Positions 44,304 through 54,965 of a stretch of DNA of 64,000 nt are shown one piece after another. The stretch covers positions 1 through 64,000 of the forward strand of contig CAVOGJ010000012.1 of assembly GCA_963695405.1 (NCBI GenBank), written 5' to 3'. Numbering within the stretch: position 1 is the first letter of the stretch; every line of letters begins with the position of its first letter. Source of the DNA: CAVOGJ01 sp963695405 (GTDB lineage Bacteria > Planctomycetota > Planctomycetia > Pirellulales > Pirellulaceae). The notes below the pieces were generated by a model. That model did no database searches. It was not told the origin of the DNA and saw only the letters and a program-made list of their open reading frames with translations. The position numbers and the translations under genes are program-made.

Positions 44304-44980
44304 GATCGTCTCCATCAATTCGAGTCGTAGCTAGAGAGACTTCATCGTGGCCTTTAAGATACCATGTGAGGCCGGACCTGCCAGCTCGGGCTCGGCGTCC
44401 GCCCGAAAAATGCCCAATCCCATGTGACGGAGGGTCGTCGCCTTGGAAAAAGTCATTCGCCAAGGGAGGGTCGCCGCCACGCTCGAGATCAAGTCGAATT
44501 GTTGACGATTTTCTGACATTTGTCTCCCGCCGCGACCTTCACATCATCGACGTGTGGCTGTCCCCAAGTCCCCAAGTACCGAGCCGGTGCACTATGCCCC
44601 GTCGCAGCGCGGCAGCGAAACAACTAGCTGCGGCCGTTGCTTTGTTCGTCTCGTTCGCGACCAATGGTTTCAACGTTTTTTACCAAGGCGACGAAACGGA
44701 TGGCGGGGATGCCGGAGTTCTCCATCGTTGGCGTGTCCATTTCCTTGTCGATATCGAGATCCGTTTGGCCGCTCACATCGGATTCGCGTTGCTGCTACTT
44801 GGTGTGGCCGTCGTCCAGGCTGAATGGCAGTTCACCACCCGCGTGAGCACAAGCGGTCAACTTCTCGGGGCCGCTCTCTTCGCCAAGCTTATCCGTAACC
44901 GAAAGTAGGGTCCCGAATCGGCGGCCTTCGGATAGAATCAAGGTCATCCCATCACCGCCCACTCCCGATCGTGTTTCGTA
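44304..44980. other. no well-supported gene; a broken minus-strand frame
   Basis: On the minus strand from about 44935 to 44634 a frame with coding-like composition (SVTDKLGEESGPEKLTACAH, ... GELPFSLDDGHTK, then MENSGIPAIRFVALVKNVE) is broken by a TAG. Plus-strand frames such as 44366-44908 are an alternative but lack a start signal. Not recognised. Confidence 0.3.
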
Positions 44981-47900
44981 GTGCAGCCAGAATCATCCCA
45001 CGCAACCCCTACTCGGCCCGCACCGTCCTGCCTGGAGACGTTCCATCCGGCGGTCCGCGACTGGTTCGCGGCCGCCTTCGCCGCTCCCACCATGGTCCAG
45101 ACGCTGGCCTGGCCCAAGATCGCTGCTGGGCACCACACGCTCCTGCTCGCACCGACCGGATCCGGCAAGACGCTATCGGCGTTCCTGGTGGCGATCCAAC
45201 GGATCATGTTCCCGGCAAAGACACCCGCCAGCACTTCCGCGTCCAAAGACGCCGAGCCGACGCGCATAAAGACACTCTACATCTCGCCACTGAAGGCGCT
45301 GGGCGTCGATGTCGAGCGAAATCTACGGGCCCCGCTGGCGGGTATTCGCGCGGTGGCTCAGCGCGATGGCCATTCCTTCCAGTCACCGACGGTCGGTATT
45401 CGCTCGGGCGATACGACAGCTGTGGAACGGCACCGGATGACGCGCGAGCCACCCGATATCCTGATCACGACGCCCGAATCGCTCTACCTGCTGCTCACCT
45501 CCCAGGCCCGTAAAATCCTGGCAGCCGTCGACACGGTCATCATCGACGAAATCCATTCACTCGTCGGTACCAAGCGTGGCTCGCACCTCTTCCTCTCGCT
45601 GGAGCGATTGGAGGATTGGCGAAAAACGAATCGAGTCACGGCGCCCATGCAGCGGATTGGACTGTCGGCCACTCAGCGACCCCTGGAAGAAGTCGCCCGC
45701 TTGCTGGGAGGTTGCACAGCCGACGCGGACGATCGACGGCGGCCAGTACCGCGGCCCGTGGAGATCGTCCAGGCGGGGCGCCGCAAGCCGATGGAGCTGA
45801 CGGTCGAGGTCCCGGTCGAGGACATCGCGCGCTTGGCCGACCCACAATTCGATGCGGGTCCGGCCGCAGCAGGACCTTCTATTCCGTCCATCTGGCCGGC
45901 GATCCACCCCCGCCTGGTGGAACTGATCCGCCAGCGCCGCTCGACGATGATCTTCGTAAACTCGCGGCGGCTTGCGGAGCGCATGGCACAGGCGATCAAT
46001 GAAACGGCCGACGAGGAGATTGCCGCGGCCCATCACGGTTCGATCGCCAAGGATACGCGGCTGGCCATCGAGGACCGTTTGAAACGAGGTGTGTTGCCGG
46101 CCATTGTGGCCACTTCCTCGCTGGAACTGGGTATCGACATGGGGGCCGTCGATCTCGTCATCCAGATCGAGGCACCGCCGTCGATCGCGTCGGGTATCCA
46201 ACGTGTGGGACGAGCCGGCCACCAAGTCGACGCGTCGTCCGTCGGTATTGTCTTTCCCAAGTATCGAGGTGATCTGCTCGCGTGCAGTGCTGCGGTCGAG
46301 CGGATGCAGGCGGGTGAAGTCGAAGAGACCTTCTTCCCGCGCAATCCACTGGACGTTTTAGCTCAGCAGTTAGCGGCGACGGTGGCCCTCGAACCTCGCA
46401 GCGTGGAGGACCTATTTCGCATCTGCCGCTCGGCGGCCCCCTTCGCCGAGCTGACGCGCAATCTGTTCGACAGCGTGCTCGACTTGCTGGCCGGTCGCTA
46501 TCCGTCAGACGAGTTCGCCGAATTGCGAGCGCGGGTCGATTGGGATCGAGTGGCCCAGGTGGTCACGCCCAGGCGAGGCACCCAGCGAATCGCCATCGCT
46601 AATGCGGGAACCATCCCAGACCGGGGGCTCTACGGGGTATTCCTGGCCGGTGACGAGCGGACTTCCAGTCGCGTCGGAGAACTCGATGAGGAGATGGTCT
46701 TCGAGACTCAGCCGGGCGATGTGTTCCTGCTCGGCGCCTCATCATGGCGGGCGCTGGAGATCACGCATGATCGCGTCTTGGTCGAACCGGCGCCGGGAGA
46801 ACCGGGCCGTATGCCGTTCTGGCGCGGTGACGGTCCGGGTCGTCCCCTCGAATTCGGCAAGGCGATCGGCAAACTGGCCCGCGAGCTGCTGGCCCAACCC
46901 GAGGAGTTGGCCAAGAAGCGATTGAGTGACCAGCACGGACTCGATCAGCGGGCGGCCGAAAATCTGCTCCGCTACCTGCGCGAGCAGGCCGAAGCGACCG
47001 AATATCCCCCCAGCGACCAAACGATCGTGGTCGAGAGCTTTCTCGACGAGATTGGCGATTGGCGGGTGGCGGTGATGACACCCTTCGGCTCTCGCATTCA
47101 TGCACCGTGGGCGACCGCGGTGGCGGTCCGGTTGCGTCACGAGTTGGCCGTCGAAGTCGACATGATGTGGAGTGATGACGGCATGGTCTTTCGGCTGCCG
47201 ATTACGGACGAGCCGCCCAACACGCAATTCTTTTTTCCCTCGGCCGACGAGGTGGAACAAACGGTGGTCCATGAACTGGGCGGTACGGCCTTGTTCGCCG
47301 CCCGCTTTCGTGAAAATGCGGCGCAGGCGCTGCTGCTGCCGCGCCGACAGCCTGGCCGTCGCACGCCCTTGTGGTTGCAGCGTCGCCGGTCGGCCGACTT
47401 GCTGGCGGTCGCTGCCAAGTACGAGAAATTTCCGATTCTGCTCGAAACTTATCGCGAATGCCTGCGAGATGTCTTTGATCTTCCGGGTCTGAAGAGTGTC
47501 CTGCGGGACATCGAGCGGCGAGACGTCCGCGTGCATGCAGTCGAGACGCGCAGTCCATCACCGTTTGCCGCCGCTCTGATGTTCAATTATACCGCCAACT
47601 TCCTTTACAACGGAGATGCGCCACTCGCCGAACGCCGGGCGGCGACGCTGGCCCTGGATGTGGCCCAATTGCGCGAGTTGCTGGGCGACGCCGACATGCG
47701 AGAACTGCTCGAGCCGGCGGTGGTCGATCAGTTGTCGCTCGAGTTGCAACGACGAAGCGACCGCTGGAAACTGCGCGACGCCGAATCGATTCACGATTTG
47801 GTCCGCTTCATCGGGGACCTCAGCCGCCAGGAACTCGCCAGTTGGCCTGCCGACCCGTCATGCGAGTTGCCCTTGGTCATCGACGAATTGCTTCGACAGC

Positions 47901-49558
47901 GGCGTCTGCTGGAATGTCAAGTCGCCGGTGAATTGCGGTTGATCGCGGTCGAGGATGCGGCCCGGTATCGCGATGCACTGGGCATCGTGCCGCCTCATGG
48001 AGTTCCTGATGCTTTTTTGGAGAACGTGGAGGACCCGGTCGGCGATCTGGTATCCCGCTATGCCCGCACCCATGTCCCCTTCCGCCTGGAAGACGTCGCC
48101 ATCCGTCTAGGAATGGGCCTCGCCCCGGTCCGCGCTGCGCTTGAGCGATTGCGGGCGGCCGATCGCGTGGTCGAGGGCGAATTCCTGCCAGGCGGGAAGG
48201 GTCGCGAGTGGTGCGATGTTGACGTTCTAAGGCGGCTGAAACAGCGATCGCTGGCCATGCTCCGCGCCGAGATCGAACCGGTGGAACCAGCGCGTTACGT
48301 CCAGTTTCTGTGCGATTGGCAATCGGTCAACCGACCGAGGCGGGGTCTCGACGGTCTGCTGGACGTGCTTGAGCAATTGCAAGGGTTGCCGTTGCCGTTA
48401 AGTGAATGGGAGTCGGCCGTGCTGCCGACGCGCGTCGAAATGTTTCAGCCCACGATGCTTGATCAATTGTCGGCCGCCGGCGAGATCGTATGGCGTGGCC
48501 GGGGTTCGAGCGGTCCCTCCGAAGGGCGCGTGGCCTTCTACTTTGCGGATGCCATCGACTTGCTGGCGCTGCCAGTCGAACCAGTGACCGATCCAGTGCA
48601 GCTGGCCATCCTCAATTTCCTCTCGGGCAGTGGCGCTGTGTTCTTCGATGCCTTGGTGCGAGCCGTGGGTGGTTTTCCCAACGAAGTGCTCGATTCGCTT
48701 TGGTCGCTCGTCTGGTCAGGCCACGTTACCAACGACACCCTGGCAGCTGTCCGTTCGCTCCGCGGGAAGCAGCTGAAGTCGAGTAAGCGCCGGGGACGTC
48801 GGCAGCGGGCCTTTCGCTCGCGGCGAGCGCAGCGGCTGCCGGGATCGGAGGGTCGCTGGTCACTGTGGCCCGTGCAGGAGACGATCGCCTCGCCGACCGA
48901 GCGGCAGACCGCCCTCGCGAATCTCTTGATCGAGCGCTACGGCGTGCTCACTCGCGAGGCGGTGGCAGCCGAGGGGACGCTGGGTGGTTTCGCTGGCCTC
49001 TATCCGATCCTCAAGGCGATGGAAGAGGCGGGACGCGTGCGGCGCGGCTATTTCGTGGCCGGGCAGGGGGCCGCGCAGTTTGCGGCGGCAGGCGCCGAGG
49101 ATAAGCTGCGCGCCGTGGGCCGTGACGGAGCACGGGAGTCGGGTGAAGCTGGCCCGGCCGCGGTGATCTTGTCGGCGATGGATCCGGCCAATCCATACGG
49201 GGCTGCCTTGAGGTGGCCCATGGACGAACGGTCGCCAGCGCGTCCGCAACGGACGGCCGGAGCCATCGTGGTGCTGATCCATGGCCAGCTGCGCGGCTAT
49301 TTAAACCGCTCAGGTCAGCGATTACTCACCTTCCTGCCAAGAGAAGAACCTGACCGAGGACAGGCGATGCATGAGTTGGTGTCTTCGCTGGTCCGTCAGG
49401 CCGCAGCCGCCCCTATCTACTTGAAAGAGGTTGATGGGGTACCCGTGGCACAATCGCCGCTGGCACTGACGCTCCGCGAAGGTGGTTTCGTGGCATTCGC
49501 CGATGGGTATCAGTGTCAGGGAACGGTGACGCACACCAAGTCGGCGTCCATGCGCTGA
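44981..49558 (+). CDS. lhr: Lhr-type large ATP-dependent helicase
   Basis: GTG 44981 starts a 1525-residue protein, close to E. coli Lhr (1538). The superfamily 2 core has motif I APTGSGKT (57-64), Ia region KTLYISPLKAL, motif II DEIH (~187-190), motif III LSAT (~228), and motifs V/VI (ATSSLELGIDMGAVDLVIQ and QRVGRAGH). After the core come the winged-helix and Lhr core domain, and a long C-terminal Lhr extension. It unwinds DNA or DNA-RNA hybrids 3' to 5' and has been linked to DNA repair. There is no ribosome binding site worth note at the GTG. It is followed by tRNA-Lys. Confidence 0.93.
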   Translation: MQPESSHATPTRPAPSCLETFHPAVRDWFAAAFAAPTMVQTLAWPKIAAGHHTLLLAPTGSGKTLSAFLVAIQRIMFPAKTPASTSASKDAEPTRIKTLYISPLKALGVDVERNLRAPLAGIRAVAQRDGHSFQSPTVGIRSGDTTAVERHRMTREPPDILITTPESLYLLLTSQARKILAAVDTVIIDEIHSLVGTKRGSHLFLSLERLEDWRKTNRVTAPMQRIGLSATQRPLEEVARLLGGCTADADDRRRPVPRPVEIVQAGRRKPMELTVEVPVEDIARLADPQFDAGPAAAGPSIPSIWPAIHPRLVELIRQRRSTMIFVNSRRLAERMAQAINETADEEIAAAHHGSIAKDTRLAIEDRLKRGVLPAIVATSSLELGIDMGAVDLVIQIEAPPSIASGIQRVGRAGHQVDASSVGIVFPKYRGDLLACSAAVERMQAGEVEETFFPRNPLDVLAQQLAATVALEPRSVEDLFRICRSAAPFAELTRNLFDSVLDLLAGRYPSDEFAELRARVDWDRVAQVVTPRRGTQRIAIANAGTIPDRGLYGVFLAGDERTSSRVGELDEEMVFETQPGDVFLLGASSWRALEITHDRVLVEPAPGEPGRMPFWRGDGPGRPLEFGKAIGKLARELLAQPEELAKKRLSDQHGLDQRAAENLLRYLREQAEATEYPPSDQTIVVESFLDEIGDWRVAVMTPFGSRIHAPWATAVAVRLRHELAVEVDMMWSDDGMVFRLPITDEPPNTQFFFPSADEVEQTVVHELGGTALFAARFRENAAQALLLPRRQPGRRTPLWLQRRRSADLLAVAAKYEKFPILLETYRECLRDVFDLPGLKSVLRDIERRDVRVHAVETRSPSPFAAALMFNYTANFLYNGDAPLAERRAATLALDVAQLRELLGDADMRELLEPAVVDQLSLELQRRSDRWKLRDAESIHDLVRFIGDLSRQELASWPADPSCELPLVIDELLRQRRLLECQVAGELRLIAVEDAARYRDALGIVPPHGVPDAFLENVEDPVGDLVSRYARTHVPFRLEDVAIRLGMGLAPVRAALERLRAADRVVEGEFLPGGKGREWCDVDVLRRLKQRSLAMLRAEIEPVEPARYVQFLCDWQSVNRPRRGLDGLLDVLEQLQGLPLPLSEWESAVLPTRVEMFQPTMLDQLSAAGEIVWRGRGSSGPSEGRVAFYFADAIDLLALPVEPVTDPVQLAILNFLSGSGAVFFDALVRAVGGFPNEVLDSLWSLVWSGHVTNDTLAAVRSLRGKQLKSSKRRGRRQRAFRSRRAQRLPGSEGRWSLWPVQETIASPTERQTALANLLIERYGVLTREAVAAEGTLGGFAGLYPILKAMEEAGRVRRGYFVAGQGAAQFAAAGAEDKLRAVGRDGARESGEAGPAAVILSAMDPANPYGAALRWPMDERSPARPQRTAGAIVVLIHGQLRGYLNRSGQRLLTFLPREEPDRGQAMHELVSSLVRQAAAAPIYLKEVDGVPVAQSPLALTLREGGFVAFADGYQCQGTVTHTKSASMR

Positions 49559-49713
49559 TCGCGTGGCCCGCGTCCAAGCAGGGCACCGCCTCGGATGGAT
49601 GACGACTGCCCCTTTGCCATGGGCCCGAATCGGGCTACGATGTGGGGCCTGGAAGTCACGATTTTGATCGCGACGTTGCCAGCGTTGGCGTTTGGCATCG
49701 GTGCCGTCAGCCA

Positions 49714-49786
<73 letters not shown>

Positions 49787-49825
49787 CTCTCGCCGTCGGT
49801 CGCAGCCGACTGCCTTGGGTCGCCG

Positions 49826-49878
49826 AAGTCCCCACACCAAGGGGACTTGTTCCCATCCTTGTTGCCTGTTTGGGCAAC
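49826..49878 (+). terminator. two hairpins after tRNA-Lys
   Basis: AAGTCCCC-7 nt-GGGGACTT (49826-49848) and GTTGCC-6 nt-GGCAAC (49861-49878) are perfect stems about 40 and 75 bp after the tRNA. They are likely termination or processing structures; neither has a clear T-run. Confidence 0.6.
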
Positions 49879-50100
49879 CGGTTGTTCACGCCGGTAACGG
49901 CCGCTCGCACTGTTTCCCACTGTGATCGCTGCGGCAGGTACGGCGCGTCCAGCTTGGTATTCGGCGCGGCATCGCCGGTACGACTCCGCCGGTGTGTCTG
50001 GCATCTACCTATCAGCGTCCATTAGCGCTTATCAGCGGTTCACAAAACTACCGTTTGATGATTGGCGGCTTGGTTTTGCCGTCGAGAAGCATCGCATCCA

Positions 50101-50577
50101 TCAATCCTTCCAAGCGCCCAGACACCGACGAAGAAATACGAGTTGGCCGAGATGATAGGCGTTGTGATCGGCAACAAGCAGTGCCTCTCGCAAAATGGTC
50201 TGACCATCACCGTGCGGAATCCGAGCGTAAAGGTCTGTGTCTGGATCGGCGACCAAATCTATCATGGCCTGCAAGTCGTCGCGAAACGCCACAACACTTC
50301 TTTCCCACGATTCTGCGTCCGGTGGTGCATCACCCTCTGGCCAGTAACCATCTGGAAATTCGGGTGAGACATGCTCGGAATTTCGTGAGAACTCAAGGAT
50401 GTCCCACTGGCAGATTCGCATGTGTTCCAACAGACGCCATGGCGTCTGAGAGACAGCATCAACCTTCGCAGCTCGGAGTTCTTCGGGCAGCTGGAATATA
50501 GCCTGCTCGAAGCTAAGATGAGCACCACCCCCTTCTAGCAAGTACAGGATGTGCTCCCGTAGTACTTTGTCCGACAT
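50101..50577 (-). CDS. DinB-superfamily protein
   Basis: ATG 50577 is preceded by GGAG at 6 bp. 158 residues with the DinB four-helix pattern: LREHILYLLEGGGAHLSFEQAIFQLP, PWRLLEHMRICQWDILEF (the first metal His in the H-x-R region), and a C-terminal REALLVADHNAYHLGQLVFLRR segment carrying the other His residues. Such proteins are metal-dependent, often thiol or small-molecule transferases. No neighbour suggests its substrate. Confidence 0.8.
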   Translation of the reverse strand: MSDKVLREHILYLLEGGGAHLSFEQAIFQLPEELRAAKVDAVSQTPWRLLEHMRICQWDILEFSRNSEHVSPEFPDGYWPEGDAPPDAESWERSVVAFRDDLQAMIDLVADPDTDLYARIPHGDGQTILREALLVADHNAYHLGQLVFLRRCLGAWKD

Positions 50578-50772
50578 GACTGGCTCCATGTTATTGATCT
50601 AGGCGTGCGTTTCGTGACGGGCGACAGATAACCAATGTATCCGTCCAGGCTACTCTCGGGCCGGGGTCATGTTGGTTGCCTATGGCACTTGCAGTCGGCT
50701 TCCCCTCGAATGCGTCGGGACACCACTCCTTGTCAGTCTTGACACCCACTTCGGCACGGTCGGCTGACTCCG

Positions 50773-50997
50773 CTAGGCGTTTCCACCGCCAGCAGCGGGA
50801 AGCTCCTTCGCCGGAAGGATGTTGCAGGTCTGCGTAGCGTCATCAAAATGCAACTCGACTCGGCCAGCATGGAGCTGATCCAGCACCTGCTCGATCCGAC
50901 GTTGGACCGAAGAATGGTCGGTGCCGTCACGGGTGACGAATTCCTCAACGATAGCTCGCAGCGTTGCCGACGACAGCTGGGTGTAGGGGATGCGCAT
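50773..50997 (-). CDS. UPF0270 (YheU-like) small protein
   Basis: 74 residues: MRIPYTQLSSATLRAIVEEFVTRDGTDH, QVLDQLHAGRVELHFDDATQTCNILP. The I-P-x-x-x-L start, the E-F-V-x-R-E/D-G-T-D-Y/H motif, and the ...V-x-N-I-x-P end match the UPF0270/YheU family, which has no known function. The length is usual for the family. RBS weak. Confidence 0.8.
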   Translation of the reverse strand: MRIPYTQLSSATLRAIVEEFVTRDGTDHSSVQRRIEQVLDQLHAGRVELHFDDATQTCNILPAKELPAAGGGNA

Positions 50998-52525
50998 GGA
51001 ATCAGTCTACCTGATGGCATAACATCGACGAGATAGCCTGAGCGAATTCCGCGCCGCCCAGGCGGCCACAGGGCGACCGCGATATTTCACCTGGCACCAC
51101 CGTGTGTTTTTCGCACTCGTTTCTGCTGACCGTCTCGCCTGGCCTTAACCTGACCGTGACGGAGCACCTGTTCGGCTATATAGGGGCCGGATGTTTGACG
51201 AGGTCACCGGATTACAGAATAATTTGCACATGTGGCATGACGCGGGAGTGGGTCGGTGGCTCAGTGGCTCAGTGAGGATCCGATTGGGTTCGCGGCGGGG
51301 TCTCTCCCTAAGTCGTCAATGTACGTTTTTGAGTCGAGAGCAAGAATGGGCCGCTTATTGATTTGCCGTGTCTATCCAGCCGCTCCAGTGTGACGGGGCC
51401 AGTAGCCAGCTCCATGTGACACGTGAAAGCCTCATCACGATTGCGTCGGTACTGGCGCAAAACTTCCCCGTAGCCCGCCATGTTTCGCGAGCGACAGGTC
51501 GTGGTCGCCGGCATTGGCTCGCCAATATCAAGCTCATGTGTCGGGGCCCGTTAACGCTGCATCCGTGCTCGCCAGTTCGAACCCGTGGGCCGTCGTCGCG
51601 CACGTGCGCAGAACCGAATCGGTGGCGGAAACGGAGGAGTTATTGCTTTGGGGTGGCGTCGAAGAGCCAAGATCAAACGTCGTTAGCCAGGTGAACGTGC
51701 GGTCGAAGAGAACGCACAGCGGCGCCAGATACGCATCGGTCTCCAACGCCGTGCGATTCCCAGTCGACACCATGTCTCGCATCGCATACCGCGCACACTC
51801 TGGACATGGGCGGGCCACCTCCCGCTCCTCCGCTTTTCCGGGGGGAGGGAGTGCACCGGACGACGGCCGGTTCGCTGCGAAAGGCGCAACCAAACTTCCT
51901 TTGTGCTCTTCATACTGTTTGTGTTTCCCTGCTGGACCGCCGGTAAGCATGGCGAGATGGACCCCCTCGAGCTTGCTCGGGGGTGAACGTGGTCGGTGGC
52001 TCACCCGCCGCGACAGCCCGGCCATCGGTCGAGCCAGAGACGTGATCTCGACATAACTTCTCCGAGACCGAAACCCGAAGGAGTGGCCTCGGATCGCGCA
52101 CGCGAAGCGACGTCGCTCGCTCGGCCTCAGGAGTCGCCCGCTTGGCTTTTTTTAGCTGATGACCACATTCACCCACGAGCAAGCTCATGGGGGTCTTATT
52201 CCCGCGACGTTCACTCAATACGAACGTCGGTTTCTGAATACGGACAGGAGTTGCCCGCTTGGCTTTTCTTAGCTGATGACCACATTGACCCACGAGCAAG
52301 CTCGCGGGGGTCTTGTTGCCGCGACGTTCAAGGTCCCATAGCACCATTACCCCTTGAATCCGTACCGTTCTCCGAGGTGTCTTCTCGGGTCTCTCCCTAA
52401 GCCGTCAATGCACGATTTCGGCTCGCCAGGACGAGCAGGCGGGGACACAGCTGCCAATAGAGTCCGCTTGAACTGGCAGCGGAGCCTGCCCCTGTGTGCC
52501 TCCTGTCCGCCCCTGTGCGGCTGCT
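50998..52525. other. 1.5 kb without a supported gene
   Basis: Frames on both strands (for example minus 51534-52025 and 51910-52347) have no ribosome binding site or family signal. It holds repeats described separately (51961-52330). Confidence 0.5.
51961..52330. repeat. short hairpin family and a 117-bp-period duplication
   Basis: Hairpins with GAGCAAGCTC-type cores occur at 51961-51984 (ACCCCCTCGAGC..GGGGGT), 52171-52194 and 52288-52311. The last two belong to an ~83-bp direct repeat, units 52131-52213 and 52248-52330, sharing GCCCGCTTGGCTTTT and TAGCTGATGACCACATT. Confidence 0.75.
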
Positions 52526-53599
52526 TCATCCTCGTGATTGCTTCGGCCCGGCGCGCTCCAGATCACGCAGTCGGCATTGATTTGCGACTTCAGCTTTTTG
52601 CTCCGCGATTTTCTGGCGCTCGACGGTATCTTCTGGATCAAGGTGCGGCTGCCAGGGGTACGATTCATGAGTCCAAGTCACTTCGTCGCCATGGCAATGA
52701 ACGACGGTGTAGCCGGGTTCGGAACCGGTCCAACTGCCGGCCCACCAGGCGCCGCTGGCGGCAGCACTGGTGACGTACCAGGTGCCGTTCCAGAATGTAT
52801 CCTCGATGCGATGGCTATGGCCCTGCAGCAATAACTTCACGTTGTGACGCTCAAGCACATCGCGGAGTGGCTTGGTGTCCCAAATCACCATTGCACCGTC
52901 CATGGCCAGACGCTCGCGGTCGCCCTGAAGCTGACCGACGTTACAGAGTGCGGCGACGTGAACAACGGCAATTTTTGGCCGGTCGCCAGCGGCACCCAGA
53001 TCGTAGGCGAGCCATTCGAGTTGCTTGTCGCCGAGACGGGGAATCTGGAGGATCCCATCCTGGCGGGTGTCGGGATAAGCGCTATCGAGAACCGAGAAGT
53101 GCCATCCCTGGTGGTCAAAGCTGTAGTAGGGCGCGTCCATTTCCAGTGAATCGAGAATGAGCTTCTTGCCGTAGTGAGGATCGCTCGATGCAACTTTCTC
53201 CCGCGGGCTCCAACCGAGGACGTCGTGGTTGCCGAGGCAAGGGTGCCAGGGATAGTTCAGTTCGGAGTTGATCTCCTTAAAGAGGCGGATCTGGTTTTCG
53301 TAGTCGTCTTTGGAAGTGTAATTGCCGTCGAAGACCATGTCGCCGCCCATGAGGACGAAATCGGGGGCTTTCTCGAGTCCGTTGAGAGCGGCGATGCACT
53401 TTCGGTAACCGTCGGGGGCGTGGCGGCGATGAGTGACGTGCTGGTCGGTAAGGTGAATGAAGGAGAACGAACCGGCGGAAGCCGGCTCCTGTGGTGTTTC
53501 GGGGTGAGCAGCGCTGACCTTGTCACGGCGGCCAGCGATCAGAGCCGCAGTTCCGGCAGCACAGGTGCCGGCGAGGAAATCCCGTCGAGAGACACACAT
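52526..53599 (-). CDS. Tat-exported calcineurin-like metallophosphoesterase
   Basis: I start at ATG 53599, which gives a twin-arginine signal (SRRDFLAGTCAAGTAALIAG); the frame upstream is open but runs through repeats. 357 residues hold the five phosphoesterase motifs: HLTDQHVTH (D-x-H), GGDMVFDG (GD), PCLGNHDVLG (GNHD), VVHVAAL (H) and GHSHRIE (GHxH), in order, all metal-ligand residues present. It would hydrolyse phosphomonoesters or cyclic nucleotides outside the cytoplasm, probably exported folded with a bound bimetal centre. Planctomycetes carry many such Tat phosphoesterases. A palindromic mosaic repeat lies upstream. Confidence 0.9.
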   Translation of the reverse strand: MCVSRRDFLAGTCAAGTAALIAGRRDKVSAAHPETPQEPASAGSFSFIHLTDQHVTHRRHAPDGYRKCIAALNGLEKAPDFVLMGGDMVFDGNYTSKDDYENQIRLFKEINSELNYPWHPCLGNHDVLGWSPREKVASSDPHYGKKLILDSLEMDAPYYSFDHQGWHFSVLDSAYPDTRQDGILQIPRLGDKQLEWLAYDLGAAGDRPKIAVVHVAALCNVGQLQGDRERLAMDGAMVIWDTKPLRDVLERHNVKLLLQGHSHRIEDTFWNGTWYVTSAAASGAWWAGSWTGSEPGYTVVHCHGDEVTWTHESYPWQPHLDPEDTVERQKIAEQKAEVANQCRLRDLERAGPKQSRG

Positions 53600-53674
53600 T
53601 TTTGCTAGACTCCGTGTACAGATCGATTCGCCATCGGCATGGTACCATACGGATCTGGTGAGATCCTGCACAGC

Positions 53675-54004
53675 AAGAAGAAACGACGCCTGCCGTCTTT
53701 TTGGTTTCGGTTTGGGTGAATGGCGTACCACAAAACCGTAGGGCCAACGGCCCGGCCATTTGTTTTCGGACCTGGCAACGCTCGCAAACCGAATCGGCAG
53801 GCCCAGCAACGGATCGGGCCTTTGGCCCTCGGGAATGATCTCGCCAACCCACCCAGCCCGATGGGCTGGGCTAGGTAAATTGCTGGGCCCTTGGCCCGGA
53901 GGCAAAACTTTGCCTGGTAAAAACGACGCCTGCCTTAGTTTTGGTAAACCTGGCAGACGTCATCTTGCCTAGATCACTAAAAAGGCGGCAGGCGTGGATT
54001 TTTC
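53675..54004. repeat. mosaic repeat R2, long copy
   Basis: Modules in order: AACGACGCCTGCCGTC-type, a GGGCCAACGGCCCG palindrome, a block with GGATCGGGCCTTTGGCCCTC and CCCAGCCCGATGGGCTGGGC, a GCAAAACTTTGCC palindrome, and TGGCAGACGTCATC through AAAAGGCGGCAGGCGTGG. Sub-blocks recur at 56943-57276 and 58734-58870, some over 70 bp without change. About 330 bp. Upstream of the phosphoesterase gene. Confidence 0.85.
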
Positions 54005-54332
54005 ATGAAGCTCATCCACGCGGCGATCTTGCTCTTTTTTCTACAACCTGGTGCAGCATCTTATCGCCGGAACTATGGACCGTCTGATGTTCTATCGACC
54101 GTCGCAAGGTGCACCCCAAAGCGAATCACAGTCCACAATTGTGACCGATCATCCTCTTGAATCACCGCCATTACCATCGGCGGGCGAGTTCCGATCCAAC
54201 GCCTGAAACCAGTTGGGAGTGACGACGCCCGCCCTGAATGCTCCGGAAAAAGTATTTGGCGCAGTCTGACGCTCATTCTCGCGTCCCTAAGTAAGCCGTG
54301 CCCATGTTCTTGCTTTTTTTAGGAGACATCTT

Positions 54333-54868
54333 GTGAATCGATCAATGATTGGCTTCGCCGCTTCGGCGTGGGTCCTCGTTGCATGCCTTGCCGCGGAAGG
54401 CGAAATCATCTTCAACAAACTGGCGCCCATGAACGACTCGCAAGCCGTCGGCCGCATCGTCCAGGGCGAATCGAACGGCACGATCGGCAATGTGGATCAA
54501 GTCTCATCGTTTACCGCCGAAACCAACGACTATTTCCTCATGGGACTGAATCTCGGGAACAACGACGCCGGGCCTCCTTCAAGTGGGGTGGGACCGCTGG
54601 ACGTGCTGTTATCGGCCGACACGGGAGGCGCCCGGCGCCGTCCTTCGCACCTTTTCTTTTGTGCTCAACGCGGTGGGTGATCCACTGGCGACATTGGAGT
54701 GACAGCCGGCCGATCCACGGCAATCCTTGGAATGTCCGTGTTGACGACGATTGCTACGCACTCCGCGTCGATGGCAATCTCGTGCCCGAACCCGCACTTC
54801 GCGGTTTCCTGGTCGCGCTGCTGTTGGGAGGCGTTTTGCGTCGAAGGCAAAGGCCGCTTGTCGATTGA
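54333..54868 (+). pseudogene. PEP-CTERM protein gene with frameshifts
   Basis: GTG 54333 follows AGGAGACATCTT and starts a signal peptide (NRSMIGFAASAWVLVACLA). Frame one continues to about 54625. The coding sense then moves to another frame (APGAVLRTFSFVLNAVGDPLATLE, ending in a stop), and a third frame carries the PEP-CTERM end NLVPEPALRGFLVALLLGG, RRRQRP. So the gene needs at least two frame corrections; it could be a real pseudogene or sequence error. No domain is recognisable. Confidence 0.55.
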
Positions 54869-54965
54869 TCGTCGCCTGGGTCGGCCATCGAATGCAGGAC
54901 GGAAATGTTAGGACCAGAAACACCGGTAGATCTCGCGATTACCAATTTCATCAAGGAGAATTCAG

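Noticed and set aside
44366..44908. 180-residue plus-strand frame upstream of lhr
   Set aside because: No ribosome binding site or family match; the composition changes halfway and another frame on the opposite strand looks more protein-like.
53600..53905. N-terminal extension of the metallophosphoesterase
   Set aside because: It runs through the R2 palindromic repeat; the internal ATG 53599 yields a Tat signal.
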